DNA from: JBBSBL01 sp963735885
Lineage (GTDB): Bacteria > Actinomycetota > Thermoleophilia > Solirubrobacterales > Solirubrobacteraceae
Direction: 5' to 3'
NCBI GenBank assembly: GCA_963735885.1
Contig: CAVTMP010000007.1
Coordinates: 124,001-188,000, forward strand
Length of the DNA: 64,000 nucleotides
The translations under genes and the position numbers were made by a program. Shown here in pieces: positions 43,670 to 51,598 of the stretch; the stretch's first letter is position 1, and each line of letters starts with the position of its first letter. Under the pieces are notes generated by a model. It worked only from the letters and a program-made list of their open reading frames with translations, did no database searches and was not told where the DNA came from.

Positions 43670-44256
43670 GCACGCTCGGCGATCGCATGACCTGGCGGGA
43701 CGGCGAGGTGCGCCTGTCGCAGTGCGCGGTCTGCCGCCACAAACACCGCGGCGCGGCCACCTGCGACGCCTTCCCGCAAGGCATCCCGGCGGACATCCTG
43801 CGCAACGAGCGCAGCCACGCGGAGCCCGTCGCCGGCGACGGCGGTCTGACCCTCGACCCGATCGAGGTCGACCGCGAGGTGTTCGAGGCGATGACCCAGC
43901 TGCCGTTCCCGGCGGGCGAGATCTCCTACTCCGACGTCGAGGAGAGATGGCCGCCGGCGACCCGGACCTCGCGCGTGACGCTCGTCCTCGCCCTCGACGT
44001 GGTCGCCCCGCGCCTCGAGACCGAGGTCGACCCCGGGACCGGCGCTACGACGCTCGGCCTGCGGACGGTCGCCGACGAGTCCGGCGGGACGATCCTGCCC
44101 TGCTTCACCACCGTCGTCCGGCTGGAGGAGGCCTTCGGCCGGGGCACGCCGTACCTGCGGCTGCGGCTCGAGAGCTTCCCGGACGGCTTCGGCGACGAGA
44201 TCACGGTCGTGGTGAACCCCGGCTGGGAGCACGAGCTCCGCCTGCACGCCGAGTAG
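43666..44256 (+). CDS. Protein with N-terminal CxxC/C-AFPxGIP module and unknown C-terminal domain
   Basis: A 196-aa protein. Residues ~18-55 hold CAVCRHKHRGAATCDAFPQG then IPADIL, SHAEPVAGDGGL and TLDP. This compact Cys module (three Cys, an AFP-GIP turn, a conserved His and a GDxG loop) probably binds a metal. I recall similar short modules as stand-alone proteins near phage-like genes, without a known function. Residues 65-196 are beta-rich (ISYSDVEERW, RVTLVLALDVV, YLRLRLESFPDGFGDEITVVV) and unrecognised. GTG 43666 overlaps the ART-like stop, so the two are probably made together, for example as effector and partner. Confidence 0.55.
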   Translation: MSTLGDRMTWRDGEVRLSQCAVCRHKHRGAATCDAFPQGIPADILRNERSHAEPVAGDGGLTLDPIEVDREVFEAMTQLPFPAGEISYSDVEERWPPATRTSRVTLVLALDVVAPRLETEVDPGTGATTLGLRTVADESGGTILPCFTTVVRLEEAFGRGTPYLRLRLESFPDGFGDEITVVVNPGWEHELRLHAE

Positions 44257-44320
44257 GCCGCCCCGCCCGCAGGCCTTGCGCCGGGTCACCGCGAGCAGAT
44301 AGAAGCGGTGGGTGGCCCGC

Positions 44321-45997
44321 ATGCACCCGCCCGACCTCGACGGCGACGCCGTCGTCACCGGCTCCGAGCGGGCCGTGTTCGAGGCGCTGCGCGACCGGCT
44401 ACCGGAGCCCTGGGAGGCGTTCCACGCGACCGGGTTCACCGAGCGCGACCCGGTGACCGGCACGCGCGACGGCGAGATCGACTTCGTGCTCGTCCACCCG
44501 GACCGCGGCATCCTCTGCCTCGAGGTCAAGGGCGGCGGCGAGGCGTGCCGCGACGGCGCGTGGACCCGCACCCACGACGGGCGACACGACGACGATCCGC
44601 GATCCCTTCGAGCAGGCCAAGGACCAGCGCCACGCGCTGCAAGCGGCTGATCTCGCAGGTCGAGGGATGGGACGGCGGGGCGCTCGTCATGGGTCACGCC
44701 GTCGCCTTCCCGTTCGCGTCCGTGGACGACTTCCGCCTCGGCCCGAACGCGCCGCCGCCCGCTCGTCCTCGACCGCACCGCCCTCGACGACCCGCTCGCC
44801 GCGATCGAGGGCGCGCTCGCCCACCACGTCGGAGCGCGCGACCGCCGCCGCCCGCCGGGCGCCGACGGCGTGGCCATGCTCGGCGAGCTGCTCGCGCCGA
44901 CCGTGATCGTCGCCGGCCCGCTCGGCGCGGCGATCCTCGAGGACGACGCGGCGCTCGTCCGGCTGACGAGCGAGCAGGCGCTGCTGCTGCGCCGGCTGGC
45001 CGGCAACCCGCGCATGGCGGTCCACGGCTGCGCGGGGTCGGGGAAGACGATGATCGCGGTCGAGCACGCGCAAGCGCCTGGCGGCGGACGGCAAGCGCGT
45101 GCTGTTCGTGTGCTTCAACCGCGCGCTGCGCGAGGAGCTGCGCCGCCGCGGCGACGTACCGCGACGCCGTCGAGTTCCACACCTTCCACGGCCTCTGCCG
45201 GGAGCTCGCGCGCCGGGCAGGGATCGAGCTGACCGCGTATCCGCAGGGCGAGGCACCGCTGCCGGACTTCTACGACCGCGAGCTCCCGGAGGCGCTGCTC
45301 GAGGCGGCCGCCAAGCTCGATCTCGCCTACGACGCGCTGTTCGTCGACGAGGCCCAGGATCTCCGGCGCGAGTGGCTCGACGCGCTCGATGCTCACGCTC
45401 GCCGACGCCGGAGACCGCCGCCGGTCTGGCTCTTCCTCGACGACAACCAGGACGTCTACGGCGCAGCGGCTCGACGTGCCGGCCGGCGTTCCTGCGCTTC
45501 GACCTGAGCGTCAACTGCCGCAACACGCGGCGGATCCACGAGATGGTCCGCGGCTACTACCGCGGCTCCGTCGACGCTCGAGGCGCGCGGGCCGGAGGGC
45601 CGCGACGTCGAGCTGATCCACTCCGGCGACCAGGCCGCCACGGTGATCGAGCGTGCTCGACCGCCTGTGCGGCGAGGAGGGCGTGCCGACCCAGGACGTC
45701 GTCGTGCTGAGCTCGCACGGGTTCGACAAGTGCGCGGTGCGGGAGGTGGCGCAGGACCGCTTCGCGTTCGTGCGCGGCCGGCCGGAGCGCGCCGGCGAGG
45801 TCCGCCTCGGCTCGATCCGCGGCTTCAAGGGCCTGGAGTCGCCGGTGGTGGTGCTCTGCGAGCTCGAGGACCTCCCCGAGAAGTCGTTGACGAGCCAGCT
45901 CTACGTCGGGATCTCGCGGGCGCGGACGCACTGCGTGATCGTCGCGCCGCCGGAGGCGACGGGGGCCAGCCGAGCGACCTCGGGCTCTACGCCATGA
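44321..45997 (+). CDS. NERD-domain superfamily 1 helicase (UvrD/Rep-type), about eleven frameshifts
   Basis: A ~555-aa protein can be rebuilt. It has an N-terminal NERD nuclease-related domain (DGEIDFVLVHPDRGILCLEV), Walker A GCAGSGKTMIAVEHA with RVLFVCFNRALREEL, Walker B FVDEAQDL, LFLDDNQDVYG, FDLSVNCRNTRRIHEMV, LGSIRGFKGLESPVVVL and YVGISRARTHCVIV, which together form the full SF1 motif set. Frames change near 44587, 44640, 44760, 45070, 45153, 45389, 45418, 45463, 45485, 45576 and 45651; ten are +1 and one is -1. All motifs survive, so consensus error is more likely than decay. ATG 44321 is chosen; GTG 44312 is possible. Such helicases occur in repair and in defence islands. Confidence 0.75.
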
Positions 45998-46364
45998 CGA
46001 CCTCGACGCCGGGGAACCGCCCGAAGTCCCGGTCCCGCGTGTGGACCGGCAACTCGTGCGCCGCGCCGGTGGCGGCGATCAGGGCATCGGCGAGCTTGGG
46101 TCGCCGGTTGCGCCGCCGTGCCGCGGCCACCAGGCGACCGTAGTGCGGCGCGACGCGCGCATCGACGGGCAGCGGCTCGAACAGCCGCTCGGCGAGGGCG
46201 AGCGTGGCCAGCCGCGCCGGCCGTCGGGCATCGGTCGCCGCGAGCACCCCATTGTGCAGCTCGCAGAGCGTCACGGCCGAGATCGCCGCCTCCTCCGGCA
46301 ACGCCACGTCCTCGCCGCGGGCGAGCGCGATGACCACCGAGGTGTCGAGCAGGCCCCGGCTCAC
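45987..46364 (-). CDS. vapC: PIN-domain toxin, VapC type
   Basis: A 125-aa PIN ribonuclease. Acidic metal-binding residues are seen in GLLDTSVVIALARG, TLCELHNGVL, LADALIAATG and HTRDRDFGRF. VapC toxins cleave tRNA or rRNA when released from the antitoxin. The start overlaps the antitoxin stop by 4 bp, and the 3' end overlaps that of the NERD-helicase gene on the other strand by 11 bp. It is a complete, probably active module, first of two PIN modules in the window. Confidence 0.92.
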   Translation of the reverse strand: MSRGLLDTSVVIALARGEDVALPEEAAISAVTLCELHNGVLAATDARRPARLATLALAERLFEPLPVDARVAPHYGRLVAAARRRNRRPKLADALIAATGAAHELPVHTRDRDFGRFPGVEVVMA

Positions 46365-46615
46365 GCGTAGGGGTCGCGGGCCTCGTCGTCCACCGCCCCG
46401 AGATCCCGCTCCAGAGCATCGTCGGGCGGCGGCACCGACGCGAACTCGTGCCGGATCCGATCGGCCGACACGAACGCACTGGGACGCTCGACCGGGACGA
46501 GCTCCGCGACCGGATGTCCGTGCACGGTGATGCGCAGCCGCTCGCCCTGCTCGACACGGCGCAGCAACTCGGCGGTGCGGTTGCGGAGATCGCGCTGGGG
46601 CACGTCTGTAGCCAT
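46361..46615 (-). CDS. Phd/YefM-type antitoxin of the VapC module
   Basis: An 84-aa antitoxin: the Phd/YefM DNA-binding domain (VPQRDLRNRTAELLRRVEQG then LRITVHGHPVAELVPV) takes the first 45 residues, and an acidic C-terminal tail (DDALERDLGAVDDEARDPYA) probably wraps the toxin. The ATG at 46615 sits inside a perfect inverted repeat, so the protein likely represses its own promoter. The transcript is probably leaderless because TACGCT ends 8 nt before the ATG and no ribosome site exists. Confidence 0.9.
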   Translation of the reverse strand: MATDVPQRDLRNRTAELLRRVEQGERLRITVHGHPVAELVPVERPSAFVSADRIRHEFASVPPPDDALERDLGAVDDEARDPYA

Positions 46616-46631
46616 AGGGCTACAGCGTAGC
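46607..46631 (-). promoter_or_regulatory. VapBC operator and -10: inverted repeat over the start codon plus TACGCT
   Basis: TGTAGCC-ATAG-GGCTACA (46607-46624) is a perfect 7-bp inverted repeat with a 4-bp centre and covers the antitoxin start codon. A third half-site (GTAGC, 46627-46631) follows. On the minus strand TACGCT (plus 46624-46629) is the -10 candidate, 8 nt before ATG. Binding of the antitoxin here would block transcription, as in other VapBC modules. Confidence 0.6.
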
Positions 46632-46681
46632 GATATTCGCCCCCGTCAGCTCCCGGCCCCGGTCCGCGACCCCCTCGGCGG

Positions 46682-46813
46682 ATGCCCCGCTACCAGGTCC
46701 CGCCCAACCGCCTCCTGCTCGCCTTCGCCGCCGACGAGATCGGCGCGGACCCACGCGAGACGGCCGCGCGCCTGCGCGCCGAGATCGCGGACGCCCTCGG
46801 GGAGGACCCGTGA
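46682..46813 (+). CDS. Small 43-aa protein, first of three coupled genes
   Basis: A 43-aa open frame starting ATG 46682 (MPRYQVPPNRLLLAFAADEI) and ending RAEIADALGEDP. It looks like one amphipathic helical unit and has no Cys or membrane segment. Evidence that it is real: its TGA overlaps the GTG start of the next gene (GTGA), as does the next pair, and it has a natural actinobacterial codon pattern. Not recognised as a known family. Confidence 0.5.
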   Translation: MPRYQVPPNRLLLAFAADEIGADPRETAARLRAEIADALGEDP

Positions 46814-47241
46814 CCCCCACCGACCGCCCGACGCGGCTCTTCGCGGAGTCGGCCCACGTGATGGGCCCGTGCTTCAGCGTCGAGCTCGTCGGCGATCCGC
46901 CGCGCACGCTGCGCTACCGCTACGACGTCGACCAGCCGCGGCTCGGCGAGGAGCACCCGCCGATCGTCATCGAGATCGAGCCGAGCGAGGACGCCTGGCG
47001 CGAGTTCCGCGCCGCGCTCGACCGCCTCGACGTCTGGTCGTGGCGGCCGCAGTACGAGCCCGGCGAGTCGATCGGCGGCGGCTCGTCCTGGTCATTCGCG
47101 CTCGCCTGGGGCGGGGCGGGGGTCGAGTCCGGCGGCTGGAACGCGTACCCCGGCCCGGGTGGCGACGCGGAGCCCTCGGCGGTGTTCATCGGCTGGTGCC
47201 GCGCGGTGCGGGCGCTCATCGGCGGCCGGCCGTTCGCATGA
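46810..47241 (+). CDS. Hypothetical protein, 143 aa, second of three coupled genes
   Basis: Not recognised. A soluble beta-rich protein with YRYDVDQPRLGEEHPPIVIE, SEDAWREFRAALDRLDVWSW, SGGWNAYPGPGG and a final helix FIGWCRAVRALIGG. The pattern of an acidic strand, a helix near Trp and a Trp-Trp strand is seen in small immunity-like proteins, but no firm match can be made. GTG 46810 overlaps the stop before it and its stop overlaps the next ATG by 4 bp. Confidence 0.65.
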   Translation: MTPTDRPTRLFAESAHVMGPCFSVELVGDPPRTLRYRYDVDQPRLGEEHPPIVIEIEPSEDAWREFRAALDRLDVWSWRPQYEPGESIGGGSSWSFALAWGGAGVESGGWNAYPGPGGDAEPSAVFIGWCRAVRALIGGRPFA

Positions 47242-47384
47242 GCTGCCTCATCGGCCTGCTCTTCCTCGCGTTCCTCCTCGCGATCGCCGCCGTCGTGATC
47301 CCGCTCGTCGCGATCTGGATGCTCTTCATGCTCGTCGTGCGGCTCGTGGCGGCCTTCTTCTGGTTCCTGCTTCGCGGGGAGTGA
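47238..47384 (+). CDS. Small membrane protein, 48 aa, third of three coupled genes
   Basis: A 48-aa protein, nearly all hydrophobic: SCLIGLLFLAFLLAIAAVV, then IWMLFMLVVRLVAAFFWFLL and a charged end RGE. It should form one or two membrane helices. ATG 47238 overlaps the previous stop (ATGA). Function unknown; it may anchor its two neighbours, which is inference. Confidence 0.6.
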   Translation: MSCLIGLLFLAFLLAIAAVVIPLVAIWMLFMLVVRLVAAFFWFLLRGE

Positions 47385-47542
47385 CGCGCCCGCCGGGTGC
47401 CCCACCGCGCCGATTTCTAAGGGTCCCCTCGCCAAAGGTTGCGGGTTCGGTTTCGGGCACTCGCCCGATGCGCGGGGCGCGCGATCCGCCGATCCTCCGC
47501 CCACGACGCGGAATCCGTCGCGTCGACCCAGGGGAGGAACCC

Positions 47543-48475
47543 ATGCAGGCCCATCGCACCGCCGCCACCGCCCTCGCCACCTGCGCGATCGCCGCGCTCG
47601 CCCCGGCCGCGCCCGCCGCGGCCGACTCGATCGTCTACGTGAAGGCCGGCAACGTCTGGCTCACGAGCCCCGACGGGGCCAAGGCCTACCAGGTCACCTT
47701 CGACGGCGGCTACGACTCGCCCTCGCAGGCGGACGACGGGACGATCGTCGCGCTCCACGGCAAGCAGCTCGTGCGGCTGCGACCGCAGCGGCCACCAGCT
47801 CGGCGCGCCGGTCGCCGGGATGGGGAGCACCTCCGGCGCCGGCGACCAGTTCTACGGGCCCTACGAGCCGCGCGTCTCGCCCGACGGCAAGCGCATCGCC
47901 TACTGGTTCGGCCAGTACTCGAAGTACTTCAGCTCCGGCTGCTACTGCTACCTGTGGCACGTCGAGAGCCAGTCGACCTGGACCTGGTCGAACCGCTTCA
48001 CCGACCCGACCACCGAGGGCGACTACTACAAGGGCATCACCCAGCCCGAGTGGCTCACGAACGACCGCGTGCTCGCGAGCTACGGCGGCTTCTCGCAGAA
48101 CATCTGGACCTACAAGGTCGGCACCGGCCACGGGTACACCGGGAACGCGGCGCAGGTGTGGTTCGGCTACCAGGACCCCAACCCGGACGAGTGGGGCGTC
48201 CGCAACTACTACGACTTCGGCGACCCCGCGCTGAGCCCCGACGGCCGCAAGCTGGCGCTCACCGACGGCGGCGACGCGAACTCGAACACCCGCCTCTGGC
48301 TCGCCTCGGTCGAGCGGCCCCGCGTGGGTCGGCGAGCCGCCCGTACAGCGACGACTACACGAGCGACCCGCTGCCCAAGCCGCCCCACGATGAAGTGCGT
48401 GAAGGACGTCGGCACGATCCTGAACCCGACCTGGTCGCCCGACTCGCACCGCCTCGCGTTCTCGGTCGCCGACGG
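47543..48475 (+). pseudogene. Secreted TolB-like beta-propeller protein, 3' end lost at a junction; four frameshifts
   Basis: A signal peptide (ALATCAIAALAPAAPAAADS) is followed by WD40/TolB-like repeats: VWLTSPDGAKAYQVTFDGG, RVSPDGKRIAYWFGQY, PALSPDGRKLALTDGG and TWSPDSHRLAFSVADG. After that last strand, near base 48475, the propeller stops in mid-blade and the DNA becomes the reverse complement of a LuxR-type ATPase gene. Extra bases near 47780, 48320, 48343 and 48388 break the frame. ATG 47543 has a good ribosome site (GGGGAGGAA). A real deletion or a misassembly could explain the lost end. Confidence 0.75.
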
Positions 48476-49175
48476 GAAACGCGTCGTCGGCGTCCGCCGC
48501 CACGCGCGCGCGGACGAGCTCGCGGCTCGCGGCGGCGCTCAGCGGGTGCGGGCGGACGACCGTCGTCGCGTCCGCCGCGGCGATGGTCCCGAGCAGCGGG
48601 GCGACGCCGGGCGCGTGGTCGGGGCGCCATGCGAGGACGCCGAGAATCGGCAGCCCCTCCACGCGCTGGGCGAGATAGGCGAGCCAGCGCAGCGACTCGC
48701 CGTCGGCCCAGTGGAGGTCGTCGGCGAGCAGCAGCAGCGGCCTCTCGCCGGCGAGGTTGGCCGCGAGCCAGAAGAGGCCGTGGAGGAGCGCGAACGCCTC
48801 CTGCCCGCCCTCGGCGCCGTCCGCCGGGGCGAGCTCCCCGGCGAACAGGGGGCCCGCCAGGGCGGCCGCGCCGCCGAGCAGCCCGTCGCGCTCCCCGGGC
48901 GCCGCCGCGGCGAGCGGCGGCTCGAAGAGCTGGCGCACGACGCCGAAGGCGAAGCCGCCCTCGAGCTCGCCGCCGCGCGCGGCGAGCACCGCGACGCCGG
49001 CGTCCCCGGCGCGCCGGCGCGTCTCCTCGAGCAGCCGGGTCTTGCCGATCCCGGCCGGCCCCTCGATCGCCACGAGCGAGCCCCGGCCCTCGCGGGCCCG
49101 CGCGAGCGCGTCGTCCAGGCCGGCGAGATCGCCGTCCCGCTCGACCAGCTCCGGTTGCGACGCGGGCGTTCCCAT
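48476..49175 (-). pseudogene. LuxR/MalT-type AAA-ATPase regulator, N-terminal part only, truncated at a junction
   Basis: The N-terminal ~233 residues are typical of large ATP-dependent LuxR-family regulators: VERDGDLAGLDDALARAREG, Walker A EGPAGIGKTRLLEETRR, GFAFGVVRQLFEP, Walker B PLLLLADDLHWADGES, and LAYLAQRVEGLPILGVLAW. Homology ends at RARVAADADDAF, next to base 48476, where the opposite-strand TolB-like gene takes over. The helical repeats and the C-terminal HTH, normally another ~600 residues, are missing. It cannot act as a transcription factor in this form. Confidence 0.8.
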
Positions 49176-49238
49176 GGGCGGTGCTCCGCGCCGATCCTAC
49201 GCCGGGCGACTGTCGCCGTGTCAGCGTGCGCAGCGCGC

Positions 49239-49244
49239 TAGGTT
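49239..49244 (+). promoter_or_regulatory. -10-like hexamer TAGGTT before the BNR protein gene (leaderless type)
   Basis: TAGGTT ends 7 nt before GTG 49252 and 22 nt before ATG 49267. No ribosome site precedes either, so GTG 49252 fits a leaderless start best. Confidence 0.4.
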
Positions 49245-49251
49245 GGCGTCC

Positions 49252-50682
49252 GTGTTCTCCCCCACGATGCGCACGACAGCCCTGGCGCTGGCCGTGTCGC
49301 TGACGGCGGCGGGATCGGCCGTGGGATCGGCCGTGGCGAAGAACGGCCCGGCGCCAGGGCCCGGCTGCGATCCGGGGCGGCCGGCGGTCGCCCACTACGG
49401 CGGAGGTGTCCTCGCCCCTCCCGGGTCGCCGGCGTCGGCCCCCGTGCCGTGTGCGACCGTCGTCGGGCAGACGAGCGAGTCGGCGGCGGTCGGCGTCACC
49501 CGGTCGGGAGCCCTCCTGTATGCGCCGCTGCTGGAGAACAGCTCCCCGCCGCCGACGAACACCCTCCAGGGGCCCGAGTTCGTGGTCCGTTCCCGAGACC
49601 TGGGTGCGACGTGGACCAAGCTCGACTCCGGGGGACCGACGACCGGCGGACTGGTGCCGCCGTGGATGAGCGTGGACCGCGACACGTCCCGGATCTGGTT
49701 CGCCACCGCGCTGCCGAGCCTCTGCGGGGCGCGAATCTCGTGGAGCGACGACGGCGGCAACCGCTGGCGGACCAACCCGTCCGTCGGCTGCCCCGCTCAG
49801 GGAGGGGAGAAGCTGCTGGAGGGGCCGCCGCCCGCCTCCGGCGCGAGACCGGCCGGCTACCCGCACGTCGTCTACTACTGCGCCAACGCCAACGACGTCG
49901 CCGCCGGCAACCTGTGGTGCTACAAGTCGCTCGACGGCGGCGCCAGCTTCGGCTTCGTCGGCGGCTTCCCGGATCCCACCCCGCCCGCGGGCTGCAGCGA
50001 GCGCCACCCGTCGCGGCCAGGGGTGGTGGGACGCGACGGCGGCCTGTACTTCCCGACCCTGCTGTGCGGCGCCCTGGGCGTCGCGATCAGCCACGACGAG
50101 GGCGCCACGTGGCGATTCCGCCCGATCGTCGACTCCGGTCTCCAGGACATCTACACCTCGTCGACCGCCACCGACGCCCGGGGGAACCTCTACTTCGGAT
50201 GGAGGGGCCCCGGCGCGCTTCCCTACCTGTCGACGTCCACCGACCACGGGGCGAGCTGGAGCGCTCCGACCATGGTCGCCGCCCCGGGCGTGCAGGCGGT
50301 TCGGCGCGTGGCGGTGGCGGCGCGCAAGCGAGGGCAGGTCGCGCTCGCCTACCTGGGAACCACCGACGGCTCGCACTTCAACGGCTACATCACCGAGAGC
50401 CGGAACGTGCTGGCCGGACGGCCCCGCTTCTGGAGCGCGTCGGTGAACGACCCCGCCGATCCCCTGGTCAACGCAGCCGACACGGAAACGTTCGGCGACC
50501 GCTTCTTCTACGGCACCGACACCATCGCCCCGGACGGCACCGTCTGGGCCGGCTTTCACTGCGCCAGGACCAGCGCCTGCCCGGGTCAGCGAATCGGTGT
50601 CGTCGGACGGCTGACCGGGCACCCGCGGCACCGACACCATCGCCGCGGACGGCACCGTCCGGGCCGGCATTCGCTGCGCTGA
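49252..50682 (+). CDS. Secreted BNR/Asp-box (sialidase-fold-like) protein
   Basis: A ~476-aa protein with a signal peptide (TALALAVSLTAAGSAVGSAVA). At least five Asp-box turns mark a six-bladed propeller: SRDLGATWT, SWSDDGGNRW, SLDGGASF, SHDEGATWRF and STDHGASWS. Such folds occur in sialidases and many non-catalytic exported proteins; the catalytic Arg triad could not be confirmed. GTG 49252 or ATG 49267 may be the start. The last ~20 residues (HPRHRHHRRGRHRPGRHS) are an out-of-frame reading of a degenerate copy of the segment just before them, so the natural end may differ. Confidence 0.75.
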   Translation: MFSPTMRTTALALAVSLTAAGSAVGSAVAKNGPAPGPGCDPGRPAVAHYGGGVLAPPGSPASAPVPCATVVGQTSESAAVGVTRSGALLYAPLLENSSPPPTNTLQGPEFVVRSRDLGATWTKLDSGGPTTGGLVPPWMSVDRDTSRIWFATALPSLCGARISWSDDGGNRWRTNPSVGCPAQGGEKLLEGPPPASGARPAGYPHVVYYCANANDVAAGNLWCYKSLDGGASFGFVGGFPDPTPPAGCSERHPSRPGVVGRDGGLYFPTLLCGALGVAISHDEGATWRFRPIVDSGLQDIYTSSTATDARGNLYFGWRGPGALPYLSTSTDHGASWSAPTMVAAPGVQAVRRVAVAARKRGQVALAYLGTTDGSHFNGYITESRNVLAGRPRFWSASVNDPADPLVNAADTETFGDRFFYGTDTIAPDGTVWAGFHCARTSACPGQRIGVVGRLTGHPRHRHHRRGRHRPGRHSLR

Positions 50683-50695
50683 GACCGGCGCCCGC
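50512..50695 (+). repeat. Degenerate direct repeat at the 3' end of the BNR gene
   Basis: The ~70 bp from 50512 (encoding GTDTIAPDGTVWAGFHCART) recur from 50627 with few changes (GTDTIAADGTVRAGIRCAET in the third frame). The offset is 115 bp, one more than 38 codons, so the second copy is out of frame by one base. It is either a tandem duplication followed by an insertion or a local assembly artefact. Confidence 0.6.
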
Positions 50696-50768
50696 CGGGC
50701 TCCGCCCGGGCCTACCCGGGCTGGCGGGGCGTCAGCTCCGGTCCCACGGCGGGGGCGTCACCCACGCC

Positions 50769-51505
50769 TCACGAGCCGCCCGCCAGCCGCTGGATCAGCG
50801 CGCCGCAGCGCTCGAGCGCATCGGTGTCGAACGAGCCCCGGGCCGTGCAGGTCGCCGCGCGCTGGTAGGCCAGCAGCGCCTCCTCGTTCTCCCCCACCGC
50901 CTCGGCCGCCAGCCCGAGCCACCGCCACGCCCACGCGTTGTGCGGAGCGAGCTCGGTATAGCGGCGGAGGTGGCCGTAGCCGTCCCGGGCCATGCCGGCC
51001 TCGACGAGCGTGTACCCGACCGCGAACCGCGCCTTCTGGTCGCCGGCCTCGAGCGCCATCTGGAAGAGGCCGCCGACCGTCTCGGCGTCGGCGCCCTCCT
51101 CCTGCGCGGCGATCGCGAGGTGGAAGTGCATCGCGTCGGTCGTCGGCTCGTCCGGGGCGAACCGGGCCTGCACCGCGAGCAGGATCTCGCCGACGCGCGC
51201 GCCGACGAGGCCGAGCACGGGCACGGTGAAGCGCGGCCCGTCCCAGATCTCGGGGGCGTCGATCGCGTCGGGGTCGACGGCGTGGGGCTCGCGCACGCCG
51301 AAGCCGATGACCGGGCCGTGCGGCTCGCGCAGGAGGAACTCGACGCGCTCGTCCTCGGCAGGGCGAGCACGTGCTCCGGCGGCGGCCCGTCCCAGACCGC
51401 CCCGTACTCGAGCACGGTCAGGAGATCCCACGCAGGATCGAGTGTGAGGTGGACGGGGTGGCCGGTGGCGCGCGGGAGGGTGAGGGGCGGGGTGGTGGTG
51501 GGCAC
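50769..51505 (-). CDS. TPR-like helical-repeat protein, one frameshift
   Basis: A ~245-aa protein. The N-terminal ~110 residues are a beta-type domain (LTLDPAWDLLTVLEYGAVWDG; EIWDGPRFTVPVLGL). The rest forms TPR-like helices (QKARFAVGYTLVEAGMARDG; AWAWRWLGLAAEAVGENEEA; ALLAYQRAATC). A missing base near 51358 separates the parts. GTG 51505 is chosen, with GGAGGT directly before it without spacing; TTG 51523 is a possible alternative. Function unknown; a protein-interaction role is inference. Confidence 0.65.
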
Positions 51506-51598
51506 ACCTCCAGGTCGCGGCAACGACCCGGAAGCTGACAGTCCGCGGGGGCCCGGGGACGTCTCAGGCGATGCCGCGCACCGGACGAGCCTCGCGCG

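Noticed and set aside
44321..45997. Programmed frameshifting as the reason for the broken helicase
   Set aside because: Eleven shifts with no slippery heptamer or stimulating structure at a fixed place cannot be programmed; error or decay is simpler.
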